A DNA stretch of 64,000 bases, taken from assembly GCF_001544795.2 (NCBI RefSeq), contig NZ_FCOI02000037.1, positions 1-64,000 of the forward strand, read 5' to 3'. Position 1 is the first letter of the stretch. The number at the start of each line of letters is the position of its first letter. A model generated the notes under the pieces. It worked only from the letters and a program-made list of their open reading frames with translations, did no database searches and had not been told where the DNA came from. This document shows positions 1 through 8,211 of this stretch, piece after piece. The stretch is from Caballeronia temeraria. GTDB lineage: Bacteria > Pseudomonadota > Gammaproteobacteria > Burkholderiales > Burkholderiaceae. The position numbers and the translations under genes are program-made.

Positions 1-35
1 AGTAGGTAATCGTCAGGCTCCTTATGCCGTACGAC

Positions 36-67
36 AAAAACCCCACCCCGCAAAGGTGGGGTTTTTG
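36..67. terminator. Intrinsic terminator, bidirectional
   Basis: A 12-bp stem (AAAAACCCCACC with GGTGGGGTTTTT), a 7-nt loop and a T-run on both strands. It ends whatever gene lies to the left of the window and insulates the SOS cassette that follows. Confidence 0.85.
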
Positions 68-172
68 CGTTGGGGCGTGCGTCGCAGCGAAACGGCAAGT
101 CCCTCTGCAATCATCCTTCCCCACTTTCTTTCGCCCTTAGCACTTCCACCGCCGAGCCTCCCCGCTCACTAG

Positions 173-215
173 TTGTTTACCTTCCCACCTCAAAATACTG
201 TATAAATATACAGTA
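173..215 (+). promoter_or_regulatory. SOS promoter with LexA box for imuA-imuB-dnaE2
   Basis: The perfect palindrome CTGTATAAATATACAG occupies 198-213 and fits the LexA consensus CTGT-N8-ACAG, with extra flanking symmetry at 196-215. A plausible sigma70 promoter (TTGTTT at 173-178, 17-bp spacer, TACTGT at 196-201) has its -10 inside the box, so bound LexA would block RNA polymerase. The box ends 30 bp before the imuA start. It is the only such box I noticed in the window. Confidence 0.9.
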
Positions 216-243
216 AAACCAGAGGCCAGCGAGTGCTCGCGTC

Positions 244-1146
244 ATGAGCAGGCCCTTGCATTCGCGTTGGACGGGGAAACTTATGGGTGCCGCACTTTCA
301 CTGCTCGACATCGGGCTGACATCGCATCTGCAGCGTCAGATCTGGCAGGGCAGCCCAATCAACGATCCCGATTCGAACATCGTATCGAGCGGCTTTCGAG
401 CGCTTGATCTGGTCATGCCTGGTGCAGGCTGGATGCCCGGCACCGTCACCGAATTGCTGATCGAAGAGAGCGGCGTAGGCGAAATCAGACTGCTCGCGCG
501 CACGATTCGCGAACTGACTGCAGGCAAGGGGCGCTCCGTCATCTTTGTTGCACCACCGTGGAAGCCTAATCTGGCTGCGCTTCGGGCGATGAACATCGCC
601 GTGAACAAACTGGTCTGGGTCAAAGCGCCCGAGGATCAGGTGCTCTGGGCGGCGGAACAGTCGTTGAAGCAGGAAGGCATCGGCGCGGTGCTGATCTGGC
701 TGCCGCAAGTGCGTCCCGACGCGCTGCGAAGGTTACAGGTGGCGGCTCAGGAGGCGCAGTCGCTGGCATTTCTGTTCCGCCCGCTCAAAGCGGCGAAGCA
801 GTCTTCTGCCGCGCCGCTGCGCATGATCTGCAAACCGATACTTCCGGCCAACGCGCAGACGATGAATCGTCGCGAATGGATGCAGGCCGTCATGCTCGAA
901 ATCGACATCATCAAGCGGCGCGGTCCATTGCTCGGCAAGCCGTTGCAGTTGAGCTTGCCGCTGCAGATGCCTGCTCTGCCCGAACGGATTCGTCGTGCGC
1001 ATCAGGCAAGGAAAGCACGAGAGGTCAAACATGTTGTGGATAGCGGTGACATTGCCGCTTTTATCGCTCGAAGCCGTCAGGCCGCCTTCGATGCCCTCAG
1101 CGCCGGCGAACTCGACATCGCCTGGAGCGAGCTCGAAGACGAATGA
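244..1146 (+). CDS. imuA: ImuA, SulA/RecA-like translesion synthesis accessory protein
   Basis: First gene of the SOS mutasome cassette. ImuA is a RecA-fold accessory protein that works with ImuB and the polymerase DnaE2 in damage-induced mutagenesis. Visible family features are the IWQG segment near residue 33, the GWMPGTVTELL segment at 62-72, and a degenerate nucleotide-loop region (GVGEIRLL, 78-85) without a canonical Walker lysine. The basic C-terminal third carries QLSLPL at 235-240, which loosely resembles a beta-clamp-binding peptide (inference only). The start ATG lies just downstream of the LexA box; an internal ATG at 283 is possible. The last 116 bp overlap imuB in another frame. 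Confidence 0.93.
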   Translation: MSRPLHSRWTGKLMGAALSLLDIGLTSHLQRQIWQGSPINDPDSNIVSSGFRALDLVMPGAGWMPGTVTELLIEESGVGEIRLLARTIRELTAGKGRSVIFVAPPWKPNLAALRAMNIAVNKLVWVKAPEDQVLWAAEQSLKQEGIGAVLIWLPQVRPDALRRLQVAAQEAQSLAFLFRPLKAAKQSSAAPLRMICKPILPANAQTMNRREWMQAVMLEIDIIKRRGPLLGKPLQLSLPLQMPALPERIRRAHQARKAREVKHVVDSGDIAAFIARSRQAAFDALSAGELDIAWSELEDE

Positions 1147-2662
1147 CGATATCGATCAGCCATGCTTCGCGCTCGCCGATCACGCGCGCATCCTCATGCC
1201 GGATCTCGTCGCGTTTCGGCTCGGTGTGCGGCCCGGCAGCACGCGCTCGCATGCGTTCGCGCTGGCGCCGCAACTGACGCTGCTGGCCGTCGACATTCGC
1301 GAAGAGCAGAGCGCGCTCGAAGCCGTCGCGCTGGCGCTGCTCGCGTTCACGCCGAAAGTCGTGCTCGCGCATGCGAATACGGTGCTGCTCGAAGTCGGCG
1401 CCAGCATGCGGCTCTTCGGCGGATTACGCGCGTTGCTGGCCAAAGTGACATCGACGGTAAAAGGGTGCGGCTTCACGTCGCGCATGGGCTGCGCGCCGAC
1501 CGCGTGGGGCGCGTGGCTGCTGGCTCACGCGCGCACGCGCCGGGTTGCGCGGCGCGTGCGCATCGTGAAAGAGACGACGCTCGTGCACGCGCTCGATCAA
1601 CTGCCCGTGTCGCTCATTCCGTCGGCGCATTCGCACGGCAACGTGTTCGAGCAGATCGGCTGCGCGACGCTCGCCGATTTGCGTCGTCTGCCGCGCAAGG
1701 GCGTCGCGCGACGATTCGGACAAGGCGTCCTGCAATGGCTCGCGCAAGCGTACGGACAAGCGCCCGATCCGCGCGAGGCGTTTTGCGCGCCGGCGTCGTT
1801 CGAGGCGCGGCTCGAATTGCAGGCGCGCGTGGAAAGCGCCGAGGCGTTGCTGTTCGCCGCCCGCCGGCTCGTGCTGCAGCTCGCCGGCTGGTTGAGCGCG
1901 CATCATGCGGCGGTCAGTGAATTCTCGCTGTTGCTCGAACATGAGCTGGCCGCCCGCCATGCGCCGAAAACGTCGACGTTCAAGGTGGCGTGGGCCGTGC
2001 CGACGCGCGAAGCCGACCACATCTTGTGGCTGCTACGCGAGAAACTGAATCAGACGACGCTCGCCGCGCCCGTCATCGAGATGAAGCTTCTGGCCGACAA
2101 GGTCAGCGAGCATGCGCCGCCGCCCGACACCTTGTTTCCGATGCCCGGTTCCGACAGCGAGTCGATGGCGCAACTGCTCGAACGTCTGAGCGCGCGGCTT
2201 GGCGCCGAGAACGTCGTGCAACTGGTCGCGCGCGACGATCACCGGCCTGAGGCGGCGATGACGGTCGAACCTTACAAGCCTGCGAGCGAAACGAAGCCCA
2301 GGCGCGGGAAGAAATCGCCGCAGACGCAAGCGGCAAAGACGGACACGTCTGTCGAAGCAGAACCCGAAGCGCACACGGAACCTGACGGGCCGCTCGAACT
2401 TCCCGATCTCGCCGTGCCCCAGCAGCCGCGTCCGTCGTGGATACTCGAAACGCCGCAAAAGCTGATGCTGCGCAACGAGCGGCCCTTCTATCGGCGTCCG
2501 TTGAAGCTGATCAGCCGGACCGAGCGCATCGAGGCGGGGTGGTGGGACGGCAACGGCGTCCAGCGCGATTACTACGTCGCCGCCGACGATCGCGGCCGCA
2601 TGTTCTGGCTCTATCGAGAACGTCTCACGGGCGACTGGTTCCTGCACGGTTTTTTCGGATGA
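1031..2662 (+). CDS. imuB: ImuB, catalytically inactive Y-family polymerase-like mutasome subunit
   Basis: Bridging subunit of the mutasome. In characterised systems ImuB links ImuA and DnaE2 and docks them on the beta clamp. The start at 1031 is chosen because the family's conserved N-terminus (MLWIAVTLPLLSLEA) begins there, although the frame is open from 995. The acidic metal-binding residues of active Y-family polymerases are not seen: the usual SxDE region reads LLEVGASMRLFGG. A variable, Ala/Pro/Lys/Glu-rich linker (about 420-465) precedes the conserved C-terminal block ending in DWFLHGFFG. Length is 543 residues. It overlaps imuA by 116 bp and ends 6 bp before dnaE2, so the three genes form one transcript. 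Confidence 0.93.
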   Translation: MLWIAVTLPLLSLEAVRPPSMPSAPANSTSPGASSKTNDDIDQPCFALADHARILMPDLVAFRLGVRPGSTRSHAFALAPQLTLLAVDIREEQSALEAVALALLAFTPKVVLAHANTVLLEVGASMRLFGGLRALLAKVTSTVKGCGFTSRMGCAPTAWGAWLLAHARTRRVARRVRIVKETTLVHALDQLPVSLIPSAHSHGNVFEQIGCATLADLRRLPRKGVARRFGQGVLQWLAQAYGQAPDPREAFCAPASFEARLELQARVESAEALLFAARRLVLQLAGWLSAHHAAVSEFSLLLEHELAARHAPKTSTFKVAWAVPTREADHILWLLREKLNQTTLAAPVIEMKLLADKVSEHAPPPDTLFPMPGSDSESMAQLLERLSARLGAENVVQLVARDDHRPEAAMTVEPYKPASETKPRRGKKSPQTQAAKTDTSVEAEPEAHTEPDGPLELPDLAVPQQPRPSWILETPQKLMLRNERPFYRRPLKLISRTERIEAGWWDGNGVQRDYYVAADDRGRMFWLYRERLTGDWFLHGFFG

Positions 2663-2668
2663 TGCGCG

Positions 2669-5600
2669 ATGGATGATCTGAGCGACATCATCGGTCTGGA
2701 TGAAGACAGCGCGTTTCCCGGCTCGATGTCGGCATCGGCGTTGTTGCCGGGTTACGCCGAGCTGCATTGCCTGAGCAACTTCTCGTTTCTGCGCGGCGCG
2801 TCGCATCCGCAGGAACTGGCGGCGGCCGCGCTCGAGCACGGCTATACCGCGCTCGCGATCACGGACGAATGCTCGCTCGCGGGCGTCGTGCGCGCACATG
2901 CCGCGATCAAGGACATCGAGGCAAAGGCGCAAGCCGAAGCCGAAGCCGCACGGCGAGCCGGCGAGCCGCCGCCCAAGAAGCAGGATCTGAAGCTGATCAT
3001 CGGCAGCGAACTGCATCTCACGGATGCAAACGGCGAACCGTTCTGCACGCTCATCGCGCTTGCGACGAATCGCGCGGGCTACGGCAATCTGTCGGAGCTG
3101 ATTTCGCACGCGCGCGCTCGTTCGCCCAAGGGCAGCTACAGGATCGGTCCGGACGATTTCACCGATCCCGCCGCATCATCCGATACAGCCGACCTGCGCG
3201 GCGATGTCGCGCATCTGAAGCACTTGCCCGATTGCCTCCTGATTCTCGTGCCGCAGCGCTCGGCGACGCTCGCCGATACGCTCGAGCGCGCGCACTGGCT
3301 GGCCGGTTTCGCGGCCGGCCGCGCGTGGCTCGCGCTGGAGCTCTGGCAGGACGGCAGCGACGACGAGCGGCTCGCCTCATGCCGCGTGATCGCCGAAGCG
3401 AGCGGGTTGCCGCTCGTCGCGGCAAGCGGCGCGCTGATGCACGCGCGCTCGCGCAAGCCATTGCAGGACACGCTCACCGCGATTCGCCTGAACCGGCCGC
3501 TCGCCGAATGCGGCTATGCGCTCGAAGCGAACGCGGAGCGGCATTTGCGCACGCGGCTGCGCATCGGCGCGCTGTATCCGAAAGAGGCGATCAGGGAAAC
3601 GCTGAAAGTGGCCGCTCGCTGCATCTTTTCGCTCGACGAACTCAAGTACGAGTATCCCGAGGAACTGGTGCCGCCCGGCGAGACGCCCGCGAGCTATCTG
3701 CGCAAGCGGGTGATGGCGGGTGCGCTGCAACGCTGGCCGAACGGCATGGATGCCGAGACGATCGGTCTCATCGAGAAGGAACTGGCGCTCGTCGCGAAGC
3801 TGGAATACGAGAAGTACTTTCTGACGGTCTACGACATCGTCGCGTTTGCGCGCAGCAAAGGGATTCTGTGTCAGGGGCGCGGCTCGGCGGCAAATTCGAT
3901 CATTTGTTTTTGCCTGTTCATCACCGAGCTCGACCCGGTGCGGATGGGCTTGCTCATCGAGCGCTTCATTTCGCAGGCGCGCAACGAGCCGCCCGACATC
4001 GACGTCGATTTCGAGCATCAGCGGCGCGAGGAAGTCATCCAGTACATCTATCAGAAGTACGGGCGACATCGCGCGTCGCTGGCGGCGTCGCTCATCACGT
4101 ATCACACGCGCAGCGCGCTGAAGGATGTCGGCAAGGCGCTCGGGCTGGATGCGTCGCTGATCGAACGTATCGGCAAGTCGCAGCAATGGTGGGATGGGCC
4201 GTCGGCGGTGGCGGGCTATCTGCGGGAAGCCGGCTTCAGCGACGATTCGCACGTCACGAAGCATCTCATCCGGCTGACGCGCGAGCTACGCGGCTTTCCA
4301 CGGCATCTGTCGCAGCACGTCGGCGGCTTCGTGATCGCGCGGGAGCGCCTGTCGCGGCTCGTGCCGATCGAAAACGCCGCGATGAAGGACCGCTGCGTGA
4401 TCCAGTGGGACAAGGACGACATCGATCAACTGAAGCTCCTGAAAGTGGACGTGCTCGCGCTCGGCATGCTTTCGGCGATCCGGCGCGCGCTCGAGTTCGT
4501 CGCGCTGCGGCGTGGCGTGCCGGGCTTCGGGCTGCCGCATATTCGTCGCGAGGACAAGGCCGTCTACGAGATGTGCTGCCGCGCGGACACCATCGGCGTG
4601 TTCCAGATCGAATCGCGTGCGCAGCAGAGCATGCTGCCGCGTTTGCGGCCGGAGAAATACTACGACCTCGTCATCGAAGTGGCGATCGTGCGGCCCGGTC
4701 CGATCCAGGGCGGCATGGTGCATCCGTATCTGCGCCGCAAGCAGGGGCTGGAAGCCGAGGATTATCCGAAAGAGGAACTGCGGCCGGTGCTCGGCCGCAC
4801 GCTCGGCGTGCCGATTTTTCAGGAGCAGGTGATGAAGCTCGCGATGGTCGCGGCGGGCTATACGGCGGAACAGGCCGATCAGTTGCGTCGCGCGATGGCC
4901 GCGTGGCGCCGCGGCAGTCATCTGGAGAAGTATCAGGCCGATCTCATGCAGAAGATGCTCGCGCGCGGCTACGAGCACGATTTCGCCGCGCGCGTGTGCA
5001 AGCAGATCGAGGGCTTCGGCGAATACGGCTTTCCGGAGAGTCACTCGGCGAGCTTCGCGCTGCTCGTCTACATCAGCGCGTGGATCAAGCGTTACGAGCC
5101 CGCGGCGTTTCTGGCCGGCCTGTTGAACAGTCAGCCGCTCGGTTTCTATTCGCCGTCGCAACTCGTGCAGGATGCGCGGCGTCACGGCGTGCCGGTGTTC
5201 GCGCCGGATGTTTCCCTGAGCGATTGGGAATCGGTGCTGGAAGCGCGCGCCGGCGACGGCGAGCGCATCGCGTTCGATGCCGGCAAGGAGCGGCGGCGTC
5301 AGCAGTTTTATGGCGCGGCCGCGCTGGATCGCGTGTTCCGGAAGACGGTGCGGCGCGCGGCGCGCAGGCTCAGAAAGCGCATCGGGCTGGATGGCCGGCA
5401 ATACGGAGCGCAAGGGCCGGGCGTGCGGATCGGCCTGCAATTGATCAAAGGTCTGCCGCAAGCGGCAGCCGAGCGGATCATGGCCGCGCGCGCGCAGGCG
5501 CCGTTCAGCGATGTCGACGATCTCACGCGCCGTGCCGCGTTGTCGCGGCGCGAACTCGAAGCGCTCGCGGCGGGAAATGCGCTTGCGAGCATCGCGGGAC

Positions 5601-6121
5601 ATCGGCGTCAGGCGTGGTGGGCGGTGACCGCGCAGCAGCGCGCGCCTGAATTGCTGCGCGACGCGCCGATGAGCGAGGCGCCGCTCGCGCTGCCGGAAGC
5701 ATCGGAAGGACGTGAAATCGTCGACGATTACGCGAGTCTCGGGCTCACGCTCAATCGGCATCCGCTCGCACTTTTGCGCGAGAAACTTTCGCGTATGCGC
5801 TTCAAGACCGCGGCGGATCTGGCGGACATCAAAAACGGACGCGTCGTGCGGGCGTGCGGCATCGTGACGGTGCGGCAACGGCCGGGCACGGCGAACGGCA
5901 CGATTTTCGTGTCGATCGAGGACGAAACGGGCGCGATCAACGTGATCGTCTGGCCGGGCCTCGTCGAGAAGCAGCGCAAGGTGCTGCTAGGGGCGTCGTT
6001 GCTCGGCGTGCACGGCGTCTGGCAAATGGAAGGCGAGGTGCGCCATCTGGTGGCGCAGCGGCTCGAAGACCATAGCGCGTTGCTCGGCCGTCTCGCCGCG
6101 CCGAGCCGCGATTTTCACTGA
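2669..6121 (+). CDS. dnaE2: Error-prone DNA polymerase III alpha subunit DnaE2 (ImuC)
   Basis: Family C polymerase that performs lesion bypass when recruited by ImuA/ImuB; it is distinct from the replicative DnaE. The PHP domain starts at about residue 25 (AELHCLSNFSFLRGASHP). Palm-domain aspartates are D443 and D445 in PDIDVDF, with the third catalytic aspartate probably D594 in KVDVLALG. A helix-hairpin-helix segment and an OB fold (GIVTVRQRPGTANG) follow near the C-terminus. At 1150 residues it is longer than the roughly 1030-1090 I expect, mostly because of a very basic block at about residues 858-915. The stop overlaps by 7 bp the stop of the convergent reductase gene. Confidence 0.95.
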   Translation: MDDLSDIIGLDEDSAFPGSMSASALLPGYAELHCLSNFSFLRGASHPQELAAAALEHGYTALAITDECSLAGVVRAHAAIKDIEAKAQAEAEAARRAGEPPPKKQDLKLIIGSELHLTDANGEPFCTLIALATNRAGYGNLSELISHARARSPKGSYRIGPDDFTDPAASSDTADLRGDVAHLKHLPDCLLILVPQRSATLADTLERAHWLAGFAAGRAWLALELWQDGSDDERLASCRVIAEASGLPLVAASGALMHARSRKPLQDTLTAIRLNRPLAECGYALEANAERHLRTRLRIGALYPKEAIRETLKVAARCIFSLDELKYEYPEELVPPGETPASYLRKRVMAGALQRWPNGMDAETIGLIEKELALVAKLEYEKYFLTVYDIVAFARSKGILCQGRGSAANSIICFCLFITELDPVRMGLLIERFISQARNEPPDIDVDFEHQRREEVIQYIYQKYGRHRASLAASLITYHTRSALKDVGKALGLDASLIERIGKSQQWWDGPSAVAGYLREAGFSDDSHVTKHLIRLTRELRGFPRHLSQHVGGFVIARERLSRLVPIENAAMKDRCVIQWDKDDIDQLKLLKVDVLALGMLSAIRRALEFVALRRGVPGFGLPHIRREDKAVYEMCCRADTIGVFQIESRAQQSMLPRLRPEKYYDLVIEVAIVRPGPIQGGMVHPYLRRKQGLEAEDYPKEELRPVLGRTLGVPIFQEQVMKLAMVAAGYTAEQADQLRRAMAAWRRGSHLEKYQADLMQKMLARGYEHDFAARVCKQIEGFGEYGFPESHSASFALLVYISAWIKRYEPAAFLAGLLNSQPLGFYSPSQLVQDARRHGVPVFAPDVSLSDWESVLEARAGDGERIAFDAGKERRRQQFYGAAALDRVFRKTVRRAARRLRKRIGLDGRQYGAQGPGVRIGLQLIKGLPQAAAERIMAARAQAPFSDVDDLTRRAALSRRELEALAAGNALASIAGHRRQAWWAVTAQQRAPELLRDAPMSEAPLALPEASEGREIVDDYASLGLTLNRHPLALLREKLSRMRFKTAADLADIKNGRVVRACGIVTVRQRPGTANGTIFVSIEDETGAINVIVWPGLVEKQRKVLLGASLLGVHGVWQMEGEVRHLVAQRLEDHSALLGRLAAPSRDFH

Positions 6122-7053
6122 GACGAGACGTCCGGACAGTTGGCGAGCAGCCCGCCGATCGCGATGTCGAACGGCGTGCGACGGCCGATTCCCAGCGCTT
6201 CCAGCCGGCCGGAATCGAGATGACAGTCGCGCGGGCGCGGTGTCGCGTCGGTCGGCGTGCGCTGCGCGATGAGTTTTGCGTCCACGTTCAGCGCTCGCGC
6301 GATTCGTTCGGCGATATCGAACTTGGTCATCGGCTCGTCGCCGGACCATTGCGCGATGCCGGAGATCGTCGCGCCTTTTGCATGCTGTTCGAGCATGCCT
6401 CGGATCACCACGGCGACATCGGGCGTGAACGTCGGATAGCGCGTCGCCCAGGCGTCCATCGAGGCGGGCGGGTTCGCTGCATCGGCCGATTTCACGATTG
6501 CGGGCGTGAGGCTCGTCACCGCCGATTCATTCCAGCCGGTGAACGGGCCGTAAAGCAGCGGCAGGCGCAGGACGCAGGAACGCGGATCGCTCGCGAGCAG
6601 CGCGCGCTCGCCATCGAGCTTGCTTTGGCCGTACGCGTTGAGCGGCGCGGGCGCGTCGTCGGGCAAGTAGGGTGGCGACGTGCCGTCGAACACGTAGTCG
6701 GTCGAAATCGACAGCACCCAGGCGCCGAGCGCGCGGGCCTCGGTCGCGATCACGTTGAGCGCATCGACGTTCAACGCGCGCGCGAGCGCCGGATCGTTTT
6801 CGCAGATGTCCGGACGCCGCTCCGCCGCCGCCACCACGATCGCATCGGGCGCGACCTCGCCGAGGAAGGCGCGCACCGCGTCATGATCGAGCAGATCGAG
6901 CTTCACGCTCGCTGCGTCGGCGCGGCTGCGGGCCGTGCGCACGACGCGCCATGGCTGCGTGCTGGCCGCGCTCGCCAGCTCGTTGGCGACCGCGCGGCCC
7001 AACAACCCCGACGCGCCGATGAGCGCGACGGTAAAACGCTCGCCCGCGCTCAT
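6115..7053 (-). CDS. RmlD-like NAD(P)-dependent sugar-nucleotide reductase (extended SDR)
   Basis: Predicted cytoplasmic oxidoreductase of the dTDP-4-dehydrorhamnose reductase type, 312 residues. The glycine-rich nucleotide fold is at residues 12-19 (GASGLLGR), followed by the RmlD hallmark STDYVFDG and the catalytic YGQSK (YxxxK). The start at 7053 is chosen because its ATG overlaps the stop of the upstream copper chaperone gene (ATGA) and the fold begins right after it; the frame stays open upstream to 7311 but that stretch is antisense of the chaperone. No rhamnose or O-antigen genes lie nearby, so the substrate is unknown. Translational coupling to a copper chaperone is unexpected. Confidence 0.8.
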   Translation of the reverse strand: MSAGERFTVALIGASGLLGRAVANELASAASTQPWRVVRTARSRADAASVKLDLLDHDAVRAFLGEVAPDAIVVAAAERRPDICENDPALARALNVDALNVIATEARALGAWVLSISTDYVFDGTSPPYLPDDAPAPLNAYGQSKLDGERALLASDPRSCVLRLPLLYGPFTGWNESAVTSLTPAIVKSADAANPPASMDAWATRYPTFTPDVAVVIRGMLEQHAKGATISGIAQWSGDEPMTKFDIAERIARALNVDAKLIAQRTPTDATPRPRDCHLDSGRLEALGIGRRTPFDIAIGGLLANCPDVSSQ

Positions 7054-7256
7054 GCGGAGGCGATGCCCACGACGGTATAACCGGCTTCGTCGATGGCTTC
7101 TTTCAATGCATCGCTCGATTGCGCCGACTCGACGGCGACCTTGCCGCGCTCCAGATCGACGCGGACCTGCGCCTGCGGATCGATTTCGTGGATGGAGCGC
7201 GTCACAGCGGCGACGCAATGCTGGCAACTCATGCCCTGAACTTCGAATTCGGTCAT
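7050..7256 (-). CDS. copZ: CopZ-like heavy-metal-associated (HMA) copper chaperone
   Basis: A 68-residue single HMA domain with the metal-binding motif GMSCQHC at residues 8-14 and the typical beta-alpha-beta-beta-alpha-beta pattern ending in YTVVGIA. CopZ-type proteins bind Cu(I) in the cytoplasm and hand it to a P-type ATPase or regulator. The gene is divergent from cueR, and a CueR-type operator sits between them, so copper induction is likely. No CopA ATPase is present in the window, so the transfer partner must be encoded elsewhere. The stop overlaps the reductase start by 4 bp. Confidence 0.85.
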   Translation of the reverse strand: MTEFEVQGMSCQHCVAAVTRSIHEIDPQAQVRVDLERGKVAVESAQSSDALKEAIDEAGYTVVGIASA

Positions 7257-7298
7257 TGTGGTTTCCTCTTGAAAAGTCCTCGATCAACGACATCGTAT

Positions 7299-7319
7299 AC
7301 CTTGCCATCATGGGAAGGT
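7299..7319. promoter_or_regulatory. CueR-type operator between copZ and cueR
   Basis: The dyad ACCTTGCC-atcat-GGGAAGGT matches the MerR/CueR operator pattern ACCTTCC-N-GGAAGGT, with one mismatch between half-sites. On both strands it lies inside a 19-bp spacer between weak -35 and -10 hexamers (plus strand TATACC/TAGAGT; minus strand TACACC/TACGAT). That overlong spacing is the hallmark of MerR-family promoters that are activated by DNA untwisting. Either or both divergent genes could be served. Confidence 0.85.
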
Positions 7320-7353
7320 GTAGAGTCGGAATGACATTTTTCAGGAGCGAACG

Positions 7354-7740
7354 ATGAACATCGGCGAAGCGGCCCGCGCCTCGGGGGTGACGGCGAAAAT
7401 GATCCGCTATTACGAGAGCGTCGGATTGCTCAATCCGGTTGGGCGAACGTCATCGGGATATCGCGTCTATGGCGATCACGAAGTGCATGCGCTGCGCTTC
7501 GTGCGGCAGGCGCGCCGGCTGGGCTTTCTCGTCGAAGATATCCGCAAGCTGCTCGCGCTGTGGCACGACCGGTCGCGTGCGAGCGCCGAGGTGAAGTCGA
7601 TTGCGCTGGAGCACGTTGCGGAACTGGACCGTCGGATCGCCGAATTGACGGAGATGCGCGACACGCTGTCGCATCTGGCGAATCATTGTCACGGCGATAC
7701 CCGGCCGGATTGCCCGATTCTGGATAAGCTCGCCCAGTGA
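7354..7740 (+). CDS. cueR: Cu(I)-responsive MerR-family activator CueR
   Basis: A 128-residue MerR-family regulator with an N-terminal winged helix-turn-helix (NIGEAARASGVTAKMIRYYE), a dimerisation helix, and C112 and C120 in the C-terminal loop HCHGDTRPDC. Those two cysteines are at the same positions as the Cu(I) ligands of E. coli CueR, which supports monovalent copper, silver or gold sensing rather than Hg or Zn. A clear AGGAG ribosome-binding site precedes the ATG. It is divergent from copZ over the shared operator. Confidence 0.93.
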   Translation: MNIGEAARASGVTAKMIRYYESVGLLNPVGRTSSGYRVYGDHEVHALRFVRQARRLGFLVEDIRKLLALWHDRSRASAEVKSIALEHVAELDRRIAELTEMRDTLSHLANHCHGDTRPDCPILDKLAQ

Positions 7741-7897
7741 TGCACCCAATTGGTGCTTGAAAGCGATCCAGAGGCTTCGAAAATCGCGTATTAATCTGAA
7801 AAATCAGTGATTTGAAGCAGCAACCGAGCCTGCACCATTCCGAAACCGAATGCACACTATTCAAGCATTTCACTACCACTGCGCGTGTGTTCTGCTC

Positions 7898-7932
7898 TAT
7901 ACTCCGGGTATTCCCTAACGCGGGTAATCCCT
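7898..7932 (+). promoter_or_regulatory. Candidate -10 and tandem GGGTA(T/A)TCCCT repeats upstream of the DUF3563 gene
   Basis: TATACT at 7898-7903 is followed by two near-identical 11-mers, GGGTATTCCCT (7906-7916) and GGGTAATCCCT (7922-7932), spaced 16 bp start to start. Each has GGG/CCC outer symmetry. They would lie at or just after the transcription start, so they could be operator sites or an RNA element. No good -35 was found. Confidence 0.4.
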
Positions 7933-7975
7933 GACCCGAACTGCCAGGGATCTTTTGAAGACCTTGGAGAACATC

Positions 7976-8122
7976 ATGTTTGCATTCCTGATCGAAAAAC
8001 TGAGCATCTGGTTTGAAGCCGCCGAGCAACGCCGTCGCGAAGCTTATCTTGCGCAATCGACGGACATCGTCCAGCTCGAACAGCGCATCCGCTCGCTCGA
8101 GTCGAACGGCTACAACGCGTAA
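7976..8122 (+). CDS. DUF3563-type mini-protein
   Basis: A 48-residue protein, MFAFLIEKLSIWF at the start, then a charged helix (EQRRREAYLA) and a second amphipathic helix with a heptad-like pattern (IVQLEQRIRSLE). This matches my recollection of the small DUF3563 family that is common in Burkholderiaceae; its function is unknown. The start has a GGAGA ribosome-binding site 6 bp upstream, and a strong terminator follows within 45 bp, so it looks like a monocistronic, well-expressed small gene. The N-terminal hydrophobic stretch could associate with a membrane surface, but it is too short to be a confident transmembrane span. Confidence 0.75.
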   Translation: MFAFLIEKLSIWFEAAEQRRREAYLAQSTDIVQLEQRIRSLESNGYNA

Positions 8123-8163
8123 GCGTCACGTTTCTGGCGTCGAAAACGCCGAGCGTAAAAATG

Positions 8164-8191
8164 AAAGGCCCCGCATTGCGGGGCTTTTGCT
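8164..8191. terminator. Intrinsic terminator between convergent genes
   Basis: Stem GCCCCGC (8168-8174), ATT loop, GCGGGGC (8178-8184) followed by TTTT and preceded by AAA on the opposite strand. It lies between the DUF3563 gene (plus) and the DUF305 gene (minus) and can serve both. Confidence 0.85.
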
Positions 8192-8211
8192 TTTCCGTGG
8201 CTCGCGTCTGG

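Noticed and set aside
2767..5649. 960-codon plus-strand frame inside dnaE2
   Set aside because: Out-of-frame shadow with an Arg/Ala-rich product and no family features; DnaE2 motifs lie in the other frame.
4286..5878. 530-codon minus-strand frame opposite dnaE2
   Set aside because: Antisense shadow; His/Arg-rich composition, no domain, no ribosome-binding site.
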